Shown here: one piece after another, positions 1-8,000 of the stretch
Position numbering within the stretch: position 1 is the stretch's first letter
Layout: each line of letters opens with the position of its first letter
Origin: an uncultured Caryophanales bacterium
Lineage (GTDB): Bacteria > Bacillota_I > Bacilli_A > RFN20 > CAG-288
Length of the DNA: 10,181 nt
Assembly: GCA_937896065.1 (NCBI GenBank)
Contig: CALBLI010000065.1
Span: 1 to 10,181 of the forward strand
Direction: 5' to 3'
Program-made: the position numbers and the translations under genes
Notes under the pieces: generated by a model
What the model was told of the DNA's origin: nothing
What the model saw: the letters and a program-made list of their open reading frames with translations, nothing else
Databases searched by the model: none

Positions 1-33
1 AACTGATTAAAATAAATTTTGTATACCTAACTT

Positions 34-61
34 TTGACATTTTAGTGATATATATTATAAG
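34..61 (+). promoter_or_regulatory. Candidate sigma-A-type promoter
   Basis: TTGACA at 34-39 matches the -35 consensus exactly, and TATAAG at 56-61 matches five of six -10 positions, with a 16-base spacer. Transcription would start near base 68 and run rightward through the inverted repeat at 139-174, antisense to the 3' end of the GH2-like gene. No convincing gene follows: the only open frame, 89-172 (27 codons), has no ribosome binding site. In such AT-rich DNA the -10 match is weak evidence; the exact -35 hexamer is the stronger part. Confidence 0.4.
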
Positions 62-138
62 ACTAGTTATTAAACTGATTTTGTAAAAATGAGAGATGAT
101 ACTTTTTTTAAAACATATCAGCAATTACTTAAAATTGA

Positions 139-174
139 ATTCATTTATAATAAAATCTTTTATTATAAATGAAT
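139..174. repeat. Perfect 17-bp inverted repeat (AT-rich hairpin), possible bidirectional terminator
   Basis: Arms 139-155 and 158-174 are perfectly complementary over 17 bp with a 2-base centre (TC). Each arm has only two G/C bases. An outer imperfect extension pairs GCAA...CTT at 121-130 with AAGTTGC at 175-181, leaving a 3-base bulge. The repeat starts 15 bases beyond the stop codon of the GH2-like gene, so it could end or protect that transcript. On the minus strand only short T runs follow, so it is not a textbook intrinsic terminator. It could equally be a protein-binding palindrome or the 3' hairpin of a small plus-strand RNA. Confidence 0.6.
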
Positions 175-188
175 AAGTTGCTTTATAT

Positions 189-2441
189 TTATTTACTATT
201 TTTTACATTAACATCTAGTGAAATTTTTCTATTATTAGCATCAGTGATAAAAATCTTAGCTTCTTCATTATCTTTCTTTGTTAAAAGAGATTTAAAATAA
301 ATAGTTGCTTGACCACCAATTAGTGAAATCAAATTTTCAGAATATAACTGAATAGGACCCATTGTTTTAATATTTATTGGATAAAATTCATTATCTAATA
401 AATTCTTATTGGCATCGACAAGTCTTATATGAATAGATGAACTATCATAAGTTTTATCATTAATTAAATTTGTTTTAAATATACTTATTTCATATTTTCT
501 TTTATCTGTAAAAGAATAACTCCTGGAGACAACTTCCATATTATCTTTATATCCCTTTATCTCATAAACATCATCAATTGAAATGCTTTGATATTTATTT
601 AATAATTCTTTTATCATTTTGTTATTCAATTTACAAATAAAATGAATTTTAAACCATTTTATCTTTACTTTTAAATTATTCCTATTTTTTATTAAATCAT
701 TTAAATAAGAGACAATAAATGAATAATATTTTTTATTTATAGTTTCTTCATTAAAACTTTTACCAATCAAATCATTTATTTCAATATATGCTTTATTTAC
801 GTATCTATATTTTCTTCTATTTCGATAAAACGTATTTATTTCAACATTATTCTTATATAAGCTTATATAATCGACATTAGTTAAAACTTCGATGCTTTTC
901 TCACTATAAAAGTCACCAATCTTGCAGATATCAGCTTTTTTATTTAGTATACTTGAATAAATATAGAAGATGTCTTTGATATTTCGATATTTATCATAAA
1001 CACCATTATTAGAAATGATATTTTCATTTTTATAATCAAACGCATCATTTAAAATATAACCAATAACATGTTTATCTTTATTCAATTTGTTGATCAAATC
1101 ATATATTTTAAAAATATATTCTTTTTTATTTGAATCATAATTTTGATATGAATAAAAATTATCATCATTAATTACAAGTACTGGGCATTTATATATCTTT
1201 AAAATTTTTAAAAGATTATATTTTTTAAAATATTCTTTTAAATTAGATACTAAAATAATGTTATTTTTTCTATTGTTATGATAAGTTGCCTTAAAAAAGA
1301 TATAGTGGTTTTTATCATTCTCTAAAATTAAAGAATGAAGATTATAATTTAAATCTTCGACATAATAGCCAAGTAAAGAAACATGACTTTTTGAAATAAA
1401 TATCAAGTTTTTTATCATTTGGCAGTATTCATTATTTAAATTTTTATTTTCTTTAATATTCATTAATTCTGGTAAAACTACCATTACTAATATTCCTAAC
1501 TCATCACAAATTTTAAAAAATTTTTCATAAACTAATGCATATGAAACTTTGATGAAATTAACACCAGTTTTTTTAATTAAGAGGAGATCTTCTCTTAAAC
1601 TGCTATAAGTATTCATCTCTTTTAATGACGGATTATAAAATACAAAATTAAGACCCATCATTTTTATTTTTTTATCATTTAAATAAAATCCGCGATTTGA
1701 TAAACTTGTTGATTTAAAACCTATCTTTTTAACAATAGTTTCACTGACATTATTATTTTTTATTGTCATTTTTAAATCATATAAATAAGGATTATCTCCA
1801 TTATATTTTTTGATATCTTTAACAGCAAATGATGACGAATTAGTTTCTTTTAATAATTTTTCATGATCATATATTTGATAATAAACTCTCAAGGAATTTT
1901 CTTTAGTAATGATATTACTTTTTATTTTAATATTGCCTCTATCATCACTTGATACATCAATATTATCAACATATATTTTTTCATAGTTTTCTAAATATAC
2001 ACCCTTAAATATTCCTAAAGTAGTTATTGAATTTGTATTTTTAAATGATTTTAATAAATTAGAATCATATTCAAAAGCAAATACTAAATAATTGTTGTCT
2101 TTTAAAAATGATGTGATATCAACTCTGATATTAGATAGCATTGAATTAAATGTTCCAACCAACTTATTATTTAAATAAATAGTGAACTTAAAACATGCAC
2201 CTAAAACATTTAAAAAGACTTTTTCACCATTTTTAAGCTTATAGGCGAAATCTTTCATATAAGTTGCCATCAGCGGTGTATATTTATCTTTATATATTAA
2301 ATCTTCTTTATAAAAATAATGAGGTAAATCAACGCTTATTAAACCTGATCTAGGTTTACTTTTATAGTAAGTAGGTTTAAATTCATAAGAAAATTTGTAA
2401 TCAAAATTTAAATATTTCTTCATATTTAAATATTGTATCAC
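189..2441 (-). CDS. GH2-family (LacZ-like) protein with degenerate active site, probable pseudoenzyme
   Basis: This 750-residue protein has full GH2 beta-galactosidase-type architecture. A jelly-roll sugar-binding domain (about 35-150) includes YLNNKLVGTF and the LGIFKGVYLE counterpart of the usual GIWR-V-L motif. An Ig-like domain follows (about 155-245), then a TIM barrel (about 250-500, from GFYLNDKKIKMMGLN through CDELGILV and GYILNDAFDY to NNGVYDKYRNIKD). The C-terminal beta domains run from about 515 to 745 (IEVLTNVDYISLYKNN; GPIQLYSENLISLIGG). Catalytic signatures are missing: the WSxGNE acid/base region reads LLGYYVEDLN (357-365), the nucleophile Glu position after PVLVI is Asn425, and the His of the GxNxH motif is gone. 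No signal peptide or membrane segment is visible, so it is probably cytoplasmic. Composition is more AT-rich and Lys/Asn-rich than its neighbours, yet the frame is intact. The start is uncertain: GTG at 2439-2441 or ATG at 2421-2423 (Met7), neither with a clear Shine-Dalgarno. Family assignment is firm; loss of hydrolase activity is inferred and the substrate or ligand is unknown. Confidence 0.82.
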   Translation of the reverse strand: MIQYLNMKKYLNFDYKFSYEFKPTYYKSKPRSGLISVDLPHYFYKEDLIYKDKYTPLMATYMKDFAYKLKNGEKVFLNVLGACFKFTIYLNNKLVGTFNSMLSNIRVDITSFLKDNNYLVFAFEYDSNLLKSFKNTNSITTLGIFKGVYLENYEKIYVDNIDVSSDDRGNIKIKSNIITKENSLRVYYQIYDHEKLLKETNSSSFAVKDIKKYNGDNPYLYDLKMTIKNNNVSETIVKKIGFKSTSLSNRGFYLNDKKIKMMGLNFVFYNPSLKEMNTYSSLREDLLLIKKTGVNFIKVSYALVYEKFFKICDELGILVMVVLPELMNIKENKNLNNEYCQMIKNLIFISKSHVSLLGYYVEDLNYNLHSLILENDKNHYIFFKATYHNNRKNNIILVSNLKEYFKKYNLLKILKIYKCPVLVINDDNFYSYQNYDSNKKEYIFKIYDLINKLNKDKHVIGYILNDAFDYKNENIISNNGVYDKYRNIKDIFYIYSSILNKKADICKIGDFYSEKSIEVLTNVDYISLYKNNVEINTFYRNRRKYRYVNKAYIEINDLIGKSFNEETINKKYYSFIVSYLNDLIKNRNNLKVKIKWFKIHFICKLNNKMIKELLNKYQSISIDDVYEIKGYKDNMEVVSRSYSFTDKRKYEISIFKTNLINDKTYDSSSIHIRLVDANKNLLDNEFYPINIKTMGPIQLYSENLISLIGGQATIYFKSLLTKKDNEEAKIFITDANNRKISLDVNVKNSK

Positions 2442-2460
2442 TAGAATGAATAGCTACCAA
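2432..2460 (-). promoter_or_regulatory. Candidate promoter for the GH2-like gene
   Basis: On the minus strand TTGGTA (2460-2455, four of six -35 positions) is followed after 17 bases by TACAAT (2437-2432, five of six), preceded by TGA, which forms an extended -10. Initiation about seven bases downstream would fall at about 2425, next to the ATG at 2423-2421. That would give an almost leaderless message and would exclude the upstream GTG start. The absence of a ribosome binding site before this gene fits that reading. Confidence 0.4.
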
Positions 2461-2469
2461 CAAGTGATA
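2436..2469. repeat. 7-bp inverted repeat bracketing the GH2-like promoter
   Basis: TATCACT at 2436-2442 and AGTGATA at 2463-2469 are perfect inverted copies separated by 20 bases. One arm overlaps the extended -10 and the other lies just upstream of the -35 in the preA to GH2 gap. This could be an operator pair for a dimeric regulator, or a weak hairpin in a read-through preTA transcript. No T tract follows, so it is not a convincing terminator. Confidence 0.35.
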
Positions 2470-2488
2470 GCATTTAATAAAATTAATT

Positions 2489-3736
2489 TTAAATATCTTT
2501 GTCTTCAGGACTACCTTTTCTACCTTTCTTTAAAACTACTTCTCCATTACTTATGGCAGATACTGGACAGACAAGTTTACAAAGATGACAACCTACACAT
2601 TTTGTTTGATTAAATATTACTTTGCGATTATCCTTATCAAAATCTAATGCTTGATGAGCACCATCAAAGCATGAGATTACACATCTCCCACAGCCAATGC
2701 ATTTTTCCTTATCAAATTTAGGATAAACAATATAATCACGATCAAGATTTTCTGCAGGTATGATATTTTTAGTCGCTATACCAACAATATCTTTTAAATG
2801 TTTGATATTATTATCTTCTAAATAATGCATCAAACCATTTGTCAAATCATCTATGATTCGATAGCCATACTCCATGATAGCAGTAGTCACTTGCAATGTT
2901 GATGCTCCTAAAAGGATAAATTCAAGGGCATCGACATAATTTTCAATTCCACCAATTCCTGAAATTGGTAATTCTTTTAATTCAGGATCATTTCTAAGTT
3001 GAGTTATAAATCTTAAAGCAATCGGTTTTACTGCCTTACCTGAATAACCAGATATCGATGATTTACCATTTATTATTGGCAAACCAACTTTTCTATTTAT
3101 ATCAACATTTGCAATTGATTTAATAGTATTGATGGTTGCAATACCGTCAGCTCCACCTTTAAGACAAGCTTTAGCAACCACGTTCATATCAGTAATATTA
3201 GGTGTCATTTTAGCAAGTATTGGTAAATGACTCCCTCTTCGTACTGCTTGTGAATATTTAAAGCATAATTCAGGATTTGTTCCAACATCACTTCCCATGG
3301 CATGACTTGTCATTTGAGGACAAGATAGGTTCATCTCAATCATATCAGCTTTAGCATCAGTTACAAGTTTAGCTAATTCTTCCCAACTTTTTTCATCCGT
3401 TCCCATAATAGATGCAATCAATACTTTATTTGGAAATTCTTCTTTTAATCTTCTTAAGTCGTTTAAATTTTCTTCAAGTGAATGTTCAGCAATCTGTTCC
3501 ATATTTTTAAAACCGACAAAAGAAGTATTCTCTTTATCTAATTTATCAAATCTAGGGGAAACTTCATCTATCTTAAATGATGAAGGCCCAATGGTTTTGA
3601 AAACAATTCCACCCCAACCTGCTTTATATGCTTTCTTACACATTTCGTAACAATTCCCAACAGGTGATGAAGATAAACAAAATGGATTTTCAAAATGAAC
3701 GCCTAAAAAATCAATTGAAATATCACGATTAATCAT
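2489..3736 (-). CDS. preA: NAD-dependent dihydropyrimidine dehydrogenase, subunit PreA
   Basis: This is the catalytic FMN and Fe-S subunit of PreTA, which reduces uracil and thymine to their 5,6-dihydro forms (reversibly) using electrons passed from PreT. The 415 residues match the roughly 411 of E. coli PreA. An FMN-binding TIM barrel of the dihydroorotate dehydrogenase class fills about residues 1-320, with NPFCLSSSPVGNCYE (17-31), MNLSCPQMTSHAMGSDVG (135-152), KMTPNI (176-181), NTIKS (203-207), SSISGYSGKAVKP (226-238) and ISGIGGI (258-264). Two [4Fe-4S] motifs follow: Cys346, 349, 352, 356 and Cys380, 383, 386, 390 (then Pro). The protein is cytoplasmic. The ATG overlaps the preT stop (TAATG) and has GGAGGT eight bases upstream, so start and coupling are clear. 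I see no missing motif. The same enzyme pair is known in gut bacteria to inactivate 5-fluorouracil; that activity is an extrapolation here. Confidence 0.97.
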   Translation of the reverse strand: MINRDISIDFLGVHFENPFCLSSSPVGNCYEMCKKAYKAGWGGIVFKTIGPSSFKIDEVSPRFDKLDKENTSFVGFKNMEQIAEHSLEENLNDLRRLKEEFPNKVLIASIMGTDEKSWEELAKLVTDAKADMIEMNLSCPQMTSHAMGSDVGTNPELCFKYSQAVRRGSHLPILAKMTPNITDMNVVAKACLKGGADGIATINTIKSIANVDINRKVGLPIINGKSSISGYSGKAVKPIALRFITQLRNDPELKELPISGIGGIENYVDALEFILLGASTLQVTTAIMEYGYRIIDDLTNGLMHYLEDNNIKHLKDIVGIATKNIIPAENLDRDYIVYPKFDKEKCIGCGRCVISCFDGAHQALDFDKDNRKVIFNQTKCVGCHLCKLVCPVSAISNGEVVLKKGRKGSPEDKDI

Positions 3737-4974
3737 TATTTTTTACCTCCTTTAGCTTTCAAGTAACTATCAACATAGAAAGCAACTTCTTTTCCTCTTC
3801 TTATCGAATAAACGACAGTTTTATCACCTTTAGTTATATCACCAACTGCAAAAACATTACTTTCACCGATTTGATAATTATTTTTTATATCAATTTCTCC
3901 CTTATTTATAAGAGGCAAATCAAAATGGTTATCACTCATTTTTTGACCTACTGCTAAAATAACTAAGTCAGCTTTAATGACTAATTTACTATCAATGAAT
4001 CTGCTTTCAAATGTAATTTTTCCATTTTTATATTCAACAGGTTTGTATCCATCAATGATGGTTACATTATTTTCTCTTGCTTCATTCAATTCCTTTTTAG
4101 AAGCTAAAAACTCATCTAATTTTTCATAAACAACATCAGTTACATTTTTAACACCTATTTTTTTAAGCGATGTGACTACATCCATTGCGACATCACCACC
4201 ACCTATTACAACAACATTATCTTTAACATTTATTTTACCTTGTTTGCTCTTGCACTCTTTTAAGAAAGTGGTAGCTAATATCACTTTGTCATCATTAAAC
4301 ATTTCCAGTGATTTAGATTCTGAATATCCAATTGCAACAATAACTGCATCATATTTGGATTTTAAATCATCAAATGAAATATCTTTTCCAACTTCTGCAT
4401 TTAATTTAATTTTAACCCCTAAATCAGTTATTCTTTTAATTTCATAATCAACAATTGCATTTGGAAGGCGATATTCAGGAATTCCATTTCTTAAATATCC
4501 ACCTGCTTGTTTTTCTTTTTCATAGATATCAACTTGATATCCTTTCATCTTAAGTAAACATGCAGTTTCAAGTCCAGCAGGTCCTGAACCTATAATTGCT
4601 ACTTTAAAGCCATTATCTTTTTCACATTTTAAAATGTGCATATCATTTTTTTGCTCAAAATCAGTGATATATCGTTGGATTAGACCAATATCGATTGGTC
4701 TATCTATTCCAGAACGTGAGCAACCTTTTTGACAATATCTTTCAGTTGGGCAAACACGTGCACAAATTGAGCCTAAAGCATTGTTTTCCCTTATTACTTC
4801 AGCAGCACCTTTTAAATTTTTAAATCTGACTGCACGAATAAATCTAGCTGGATCTGTATATGCAGGACACATCTTTGAACAAGGTGCATCTAAACATAAA
4901 AGACATCTAGAAGTCTCTTCAACAAGAGTTTGATAATTCAAACCTTCTTTTTCTTCCATATAAGCATTTTTCAT
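3736..4974 (-). CDS. preT: NAD-dependent dihydropyrimidine dehydrogenase, subunit PreT
   Basis: This is the NADH-oxidising flavoprotein subunit that feeds electrons to PreA; its 412 residues match the usual PreT length. The N-terminal Fe-S domain has Cys24, 27, 32, 36 and Cys71, 75, 81, 85. Gln100 in DIGLIQRY corresponds to the Gln that ligates one cluster in mammalian dihydropyrimidine dehydrogenase. Two Rossmann motifs follow: GSGPAGLE (129-136) for FAD and VVVIGGGDVAMD (254-265) for NAD(H). A second FAD contact is NVFAVGDI (373-380). GltD (glutamate synthase small subunit) shares this fold, but the adjacent PreA fixes the identity. The ATG at 4974 has GGAGG six bases upstream. The gene overlaps preA by one base and lies 66 bases downstream of polC behind its own promoter and palindromic operator, so it is probably regulated separately from polC. 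Confidence 0.97.
   Translation of the reverse strand: MKNAYMEEKEGLNYQTLVEETSRCLLCLDAPCSKMCPAYTDPARFIRAVRFKNLKGAAEVIRENNALGSICARVCPTERYCQKGCSRSGIDRPIDIGLIQRYITDFEQKNDMHILKCEKDNGFKVAIIGSGPAGLETACLLKMKGYQVDIYEKEKQAGGYLRNGIPEYRLPNAIVDYEIKRITDLGVKIKLNAEVGKDISFDDLKSKYDAVIVAIGYSESKSLEMFNDDKVILATTFLKECKSKQGKINVKDNVVVIGGGDVAMDVVTSLKKIGVKNVTDVVYEKLDEFLASKKELNEARENNVTIIDGYKPVEYKNGKITFESRFIDSKLVIKADLVILAVGQKMSDNHFDLPLINKGEIDIKNNYQIGESNVFAVGDITKGDKTVVYSIRRGKEVAFYVDSYLKAKGGKK
3745..3750 (-). promoter_or_regulatory. preA ribosome binding site embedded in the end of preT
   Basis: On the minus strand GGAGGT lies eight bases before the preA ATG, inside the last codons of preT. The site itself encodes the Gly-Gly of the PreT tail Lys-Gly-Gly-Lys-Lys. 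With the TAATG stop/start overlap, this indicates translationally coupled, stoichiometric production of the two subunits. Confidence 0.85.
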
Positions 4975-4980
4975 ATTATG

Positions 4981-4985
4981 CCTCC
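4981..4985 (-). promoter_or_regulatory. preT ribosome binding site
   Basis: GGAGG on the minus strand sits six bases before the preT ATG at 4974 and fixes that start over the internal Met6. The site lies immediately downstream of the preTA palindrome, so the predicted untranslated leader is only about 15 bases. Confidence 0.85.
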
Positions 4986-4986
4986 A

Positions 4987-5008
4987 TACATGTTAATTAT
5001 AACATGTA
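4987..5008. promoter_or_regulatory. Palindromic operator over the preTA promoter
   Basis: TACATGTTA (4987-4995) and TAACATGTA (5000-5008) form a perfect 9-bp inverted repeat with a 4-base centre. On the minus strand the palindrome contains TATAAT (5001-4996) and extends to the predicted start of transcription. A bound dimeric regulator would block polymerase, so repression with pyrimidine-linked induction is the natural reading. The regulator is not in the window. The same arms could form a hairpin, but there is no T tract and most of it would not be transcribed from this promoter. Confidence 0.65.
4996..5004 (-). promoter_or_regulatory. Extended -10 promoter of preTA
   Basis: On the minus strand TG-T-TATAAT gives a perfect -10 with the extended TGn element. 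At 17-base spacing the -35 position (TACTTA) is poor, as is common when an extended -10 is present. Initiation near base 4989 would place GGAGG and the preT ATG a few bases downstream. Confidence 0.6.
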
Positions 5009-5011
5009 AGG

Positions 5012-5033
5012 GCTTTTATAAGTATTTAAAAGC
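5012..5033. other. Hairpin between polC and preT
   Basis: GCTTTTA (5012-5018) and TAAAAGC (5027-5033) form a 7-bp stem with an 8-base loop just after the polC stop codon. On the plus strand it is followed by TTTTAATTT, but on the polC (minus) strand it is followed by CCTTACATG, so it is a poor intrinsic terminator for polC. The role is unclear; it may protect the 3' end of the polC message or stop antisense transcripts entering polC. Confidence 0.3.
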
Positions 5034-5040
5034 TTTTAAT

Positions 5041-8000
5041 TTACATGAAATCAAATAAAGAGATGCGATCATCTTCTTTTAAATTATCAAGTAATCCATA
5101 TTGTTTAAATTTTTCAATCAGTGATTTACCAATACCTGTTCTACTTACAAGATTTTCAATTGAAGTATAAGCACCATTTTTGATTCTTTCAGTATATATC
5201 TTTTCAGGCATAACTTCACCAGCCCCATCAATAACATTAAATGAAGGGATGATACTATTTGTTTTCTCATCGATTAAAAATTTGTTGTAATGGCAGTTAT
5301 TGATATCCATTTTTGCAAAACTTATACCACGATCAAACATTTCAATTGATTGTTCAAAAGTATCAACTAAAGCTTCATCTTTAGCAGAATTGATTCTGTT
5401 TTGAATTTTGGTATTTATTTCATCTAGTTTTTTAACACAAGCATTCAAGCCTTTCTCCATTGTTTCAATATCAAAAGCTGTTGCTCTTACTGAAAAATAA
5501 GTTGCATAATAAGCTAATGGATGATGCACTTTAAAATAGGCAACTCTAACTGCCATTGAAACATAAGCAACTGCATGTCCACGTGGGAATAAATATTTAA
5601 TTTTTTCACATGAAGCAATGTAATAATCAGGAACATGATGTTCAACCATGAGCTTGGTATATTTTTCTCTTTTCTCAGCAAAAGCCGGTTGGCAAAAGTT
5701 ACCTTTTCTAACTATTTCCATAATTTGGAAAGAATCAGTATATTCTATTCCATAATCTTCATGAAGTCTGACCATGATGTCATCTCTGCAAGCGATGACA
5801 TCTCTCAATGATTTTCCTTCATCAATAATCAAGTCACGAGCATTACCTGCATAAACATCAGTACCATGTGATAAACCAGAAATTCTGACTAAGTCAGCAA
5901 AACAATGTGCATTTGTTTCAAGAAGTGTATTTCTTCCAATTCTAGTTCCAAATTCCGGAATACCTAATGCACCGCATTTTTCCTGCAAAATATTTTCTTT
6001 TAAATTCAAAGCATCAGTTGACCAGAATATAGATAAGGCTTTTTCATCATATAATGGTATTTTTTCATTCATTTCTGAAATCTTGATATTACAAAAATCA
6101 CACATCATTTTGATAGCGACTGGATCTTGATGAGCTAACATATCAAATTTTAAAACATTATCATGAATAGCATGGAAATCAAAATGTGTCGTCTCCCAAT
6201 CAGCATCAAGTTTTCCTGCTGGATATTGAACTGGTGTAAAATCAGTGACTGACATTCCTTTAGGAATAACAATGATACCACCAGGATGTTGACCAGTAGA
6301 AGCTTTGATTCCGTATAGTCCATGTGCTAAATAATCAATATATGCATCTCTTATTTTAGAGGTTTGAACACCGCGTGTTTCAAAAAATCCAAGAGCATAA
6401 CCATATGCTTTTTTATCTTTTATTGTTTGTATAGTACCAGCTTTATAACAGGTATTTCCTGTCTTATTTAAAATTTCTCTCATATGTGCATGAGCAGTGG
6501 CTTGGAAATCAGATGGGAAATTTAAATCAATATCAGGAACCTTCTCAGCTTTGAAGCCTAAGAAAGTAGCAAAAGGAATATTTTGACCATCTCTTATTAA
6601 TGGAGTATGACAATTAGGACACATTTTTTCAGGTAGATCAATACCTGATTCATATTGTAAAACATCAGCCCATTCAATATGATGGCATTTTTTACAGTAA
6701 TAATGTGGTGGAAGAGGATTGACCTCTGTAATTCCAGACATTGTGGCAACAAGTGATGAACCAACTGAACCTCTAGAACCGACAATATAGCCGTTATCAT
6801 TACACCATTTGATGATAATTGATGAAAGATAATAGTGAACTGAATATCCTCCACCAATAATACCTTTAAGCTCTGTTTCAAGTCTTTCTTCAATCAAATC
6901 AGGAAGAGGATCGCCATACATTTCTTTAGCAGTTTTGTAAACCAAATCTTTTAAATTCTCATCACTTCCAGGAAGAGAAGGTGGATAGGTCCCATCTTTA
7001 CAAGCCTGACAATTTTCAATCATGGATGATATTTGATTAGTATTTGTGATTACAATTTCTTCAACAAGCTTATCATCATTTAGAAAACTAAATGCAGAAA
7101 GCATTTCATCAGTTGATAAAAACTCTTGGTCTGGATTAGGAGTTGGATTTTTATAATATTTTCTTTTTACTTCTTCAGAATCGTTTTCTTTAGGAAGCAT
7201 GCATAAAGGATGTCTGGTATTTCTTAACCCTTTAGTAGCAATAATAACATCTCTAAATATTTTATCTTCTCTATTAACATAATGACAATCACCTGTGGCA
7301 ACAACTATTTTATTTAAACTTTTAGCACAAGCGATAATATCTTTAATTATCGAATGGAGTTCATCTTCATCATCAATTTGACCTTTATTGATAAGATATG
7401 AATATACTTGAGGAGGTTGAACTTCAATATAATCAAAAAACTCCATGCTTTCTTTTAATAAATCTAATGATTTAGTCGATGCTTTTTCAAAAACATCACC
7501 ATTTAAACACGAACTACCTACAAGTAAATTTTTTCTTTTTTCTTGCAAGATAGACTTTAATAAGATTGGATTACCTTGTTTATTTAAATGTTTTATTGAA
7601 GCATCAGAGACAAGTTCATATAAATCTTTGATTCCTTCTTGATTTTTAGCTAAAACAACCACGTGATATGGATGAAGTGACATGATAGTCTTATCTTCAT
7701 ATTCAAGATTTTGAATATCTTTATGAATTTTAATTTTATGCTTACCGACAAGCTCAGGTTGCATGATTGAAAAAATCTCACCTAAATGTCTAGCATCATA
7801 ATTAGCTCTATGAGCTTCACTTGATGAGAAAGACAATTTAAAGTAATTAGCAAGCGACTCCTCACGATAACTTTTTAAGTCAGGGTAAAGATATCTAGCA
7901 AGAGGTAAGGTATCAATAACTGGATTTTTTATCTCTTCTAGATTATTTTCTTTTAATTTTTCATTGATAAAATCAACGTCAAAATAAGCATTATGTGCTA

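Noticed and set aside
89..172. 27-codon open frame on the plus strand downstream of the 34-61 promoter
   Set aside because: It has no ribosome binding site, its second half is the palindrome itself, and it ends in TGA while the five real genes all use TAA. It is more likely a chance frame.
189..2441. Active beta-galactosidase or beta-glucuronidase
   Set aside because: The fold matches GH2, but the acid/base and nucleophile glutamates cannot be found at their expected positions, so an activity name would mislead.
4172..4447. 91-codon plus-strand open frame inside preT
   Set aside because: It is antisense to the NAD- and FAD-binding region of a clearly functional gene and shows no recognisable protein motif.
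3736..4974. PreT as the small subunit of glutamate synthase (GltD)
   Set aside because: The fold is shared, but the 412-residue length, the Gln100 ligand position and the coupled PreA gene identify PreT.
6597..6893. 98-codon minus-strand open frame inside polC
   Set aside because: It is an alternative frame of the PolC fingers and zinc-knuckle region, with no motif of its own.
7445..7642. 65-codon plus-strand open frame inside polC
   Set aside because: It is antisense to polC with no supporting start signal or protein similarity.
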